A stretch of 6,032 bases of DNA from the NCBI GenBank assembly GCA_028872975.1, contig JAGWNV010000167.1, positions 1 to 6,032 on the forward strand. The letters are read 5' to 3'. Below, in pieces: positions 5,989 to 6,032 of this stretch. The notes below the pieces were generated by a model that was not told the origin of the DNA, made no database searches, and saw nothing but the letters and a program-made list of their open reading frames with translations. Position 1 is the stretch's first letter, and every line of letters begins with the position of its first letter. This stretch comes from Acidobacteriota bacterium (lineage in GTDB: Bacteria > Actinomycetota > Acidimicrobiia > Acidimicrobiales > UBA8190). The translations under genes and the position numbers were made by a program.

Positions 5989-6032
5989 CTAGTCCTTCTC
6001 GGAGGCCGCCCCCCGGCGGGCCGACCGGCGGG
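5989..6032 (-). CDS. Possible C-terminal end of an unidentified minus-strand gene (partial)
   Basis: On the minus strand the frame from the window edge reads RRSARRGAASEKD and then a TAG stop at 5989-5991. A basic, Ala/Ser-rich tail ending in charged residues is a plausible protein C-terminus, and it would converge with the sirtuin gene 16 bases away. Thirteen codons are too few to prove coding or name a family; no other gene is seen in these last 60 bases. Confidence 0.3.
   Translation of the reverse strand, partial: RRSARRGAASEKD

Overview
This is a very GC-rich window (strong G/C preference at third codon positions, GTG starts, dense gene packing), which fits a high-GC actinobacterium. 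The aldehyde dehydrogenase resembles the mycobacterial GabD1 type, but I cannot name a genus; family-level placement would need a search.

Layout, left to right. (1) At 1-597 (+) is the 3' part of a precorrin-2 dehydrogenase of siroheme synthesis, cut by the window edge. (2) At 605-1135 (+) is a MarR-family winged-helix regulator. It has its own likely promoter inside the end of the preceding gene, and a perfect 7-bp-arm inverted repeat lies over the predicted transcription and translation start. (3) A tightly packed three-gene minus-strand operon is read from 5135 down to 1148: an MFS transporter, an AMP-forming acyl-CoA synthetase-like ligase (ATGA overlap with the MFS gene), and a GabD1-type succinate-semialdehyde dehydrogenase (2 nt after the ligase stop, with a clear Shine-Dalgarno). 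It converges on the MarR gene with only 12 bp between the two stop codons. (4) Divergent from this operon, across 36 bp or less, is a SIR2-family NAD-dependent protein deacylase at 5172-5972 (+). (5) The last 40 or so bases may hold the C-terminus of another minus-strand gene.

How the genes may work together. The operon looks like a small acid/aldehyde utilisation unit: membrane transport, CoA activation of a carboxylic acid, and oxidation of a semialdehyde. The substrate cannot be read from the sequence. The most interesting link is the divergent sirtuin. The ligase ends in the sequence PRTATGK, which fits the PX4GK pattern of AMP-forming acyl-CoA synthetases that are switched off by lysine acetylation and reactivated by sirtuins. 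The two genes share one short control region, so the window may encode an enzyme and its own deacetylase side by side.

No tRNA, rRNA, CRISPR array, insertion sequence or phage/defence gene is visible. There is no gene-free stretch longer than 60 bases. All protein families here are well known, and any novelty lies in their arrangement and control.
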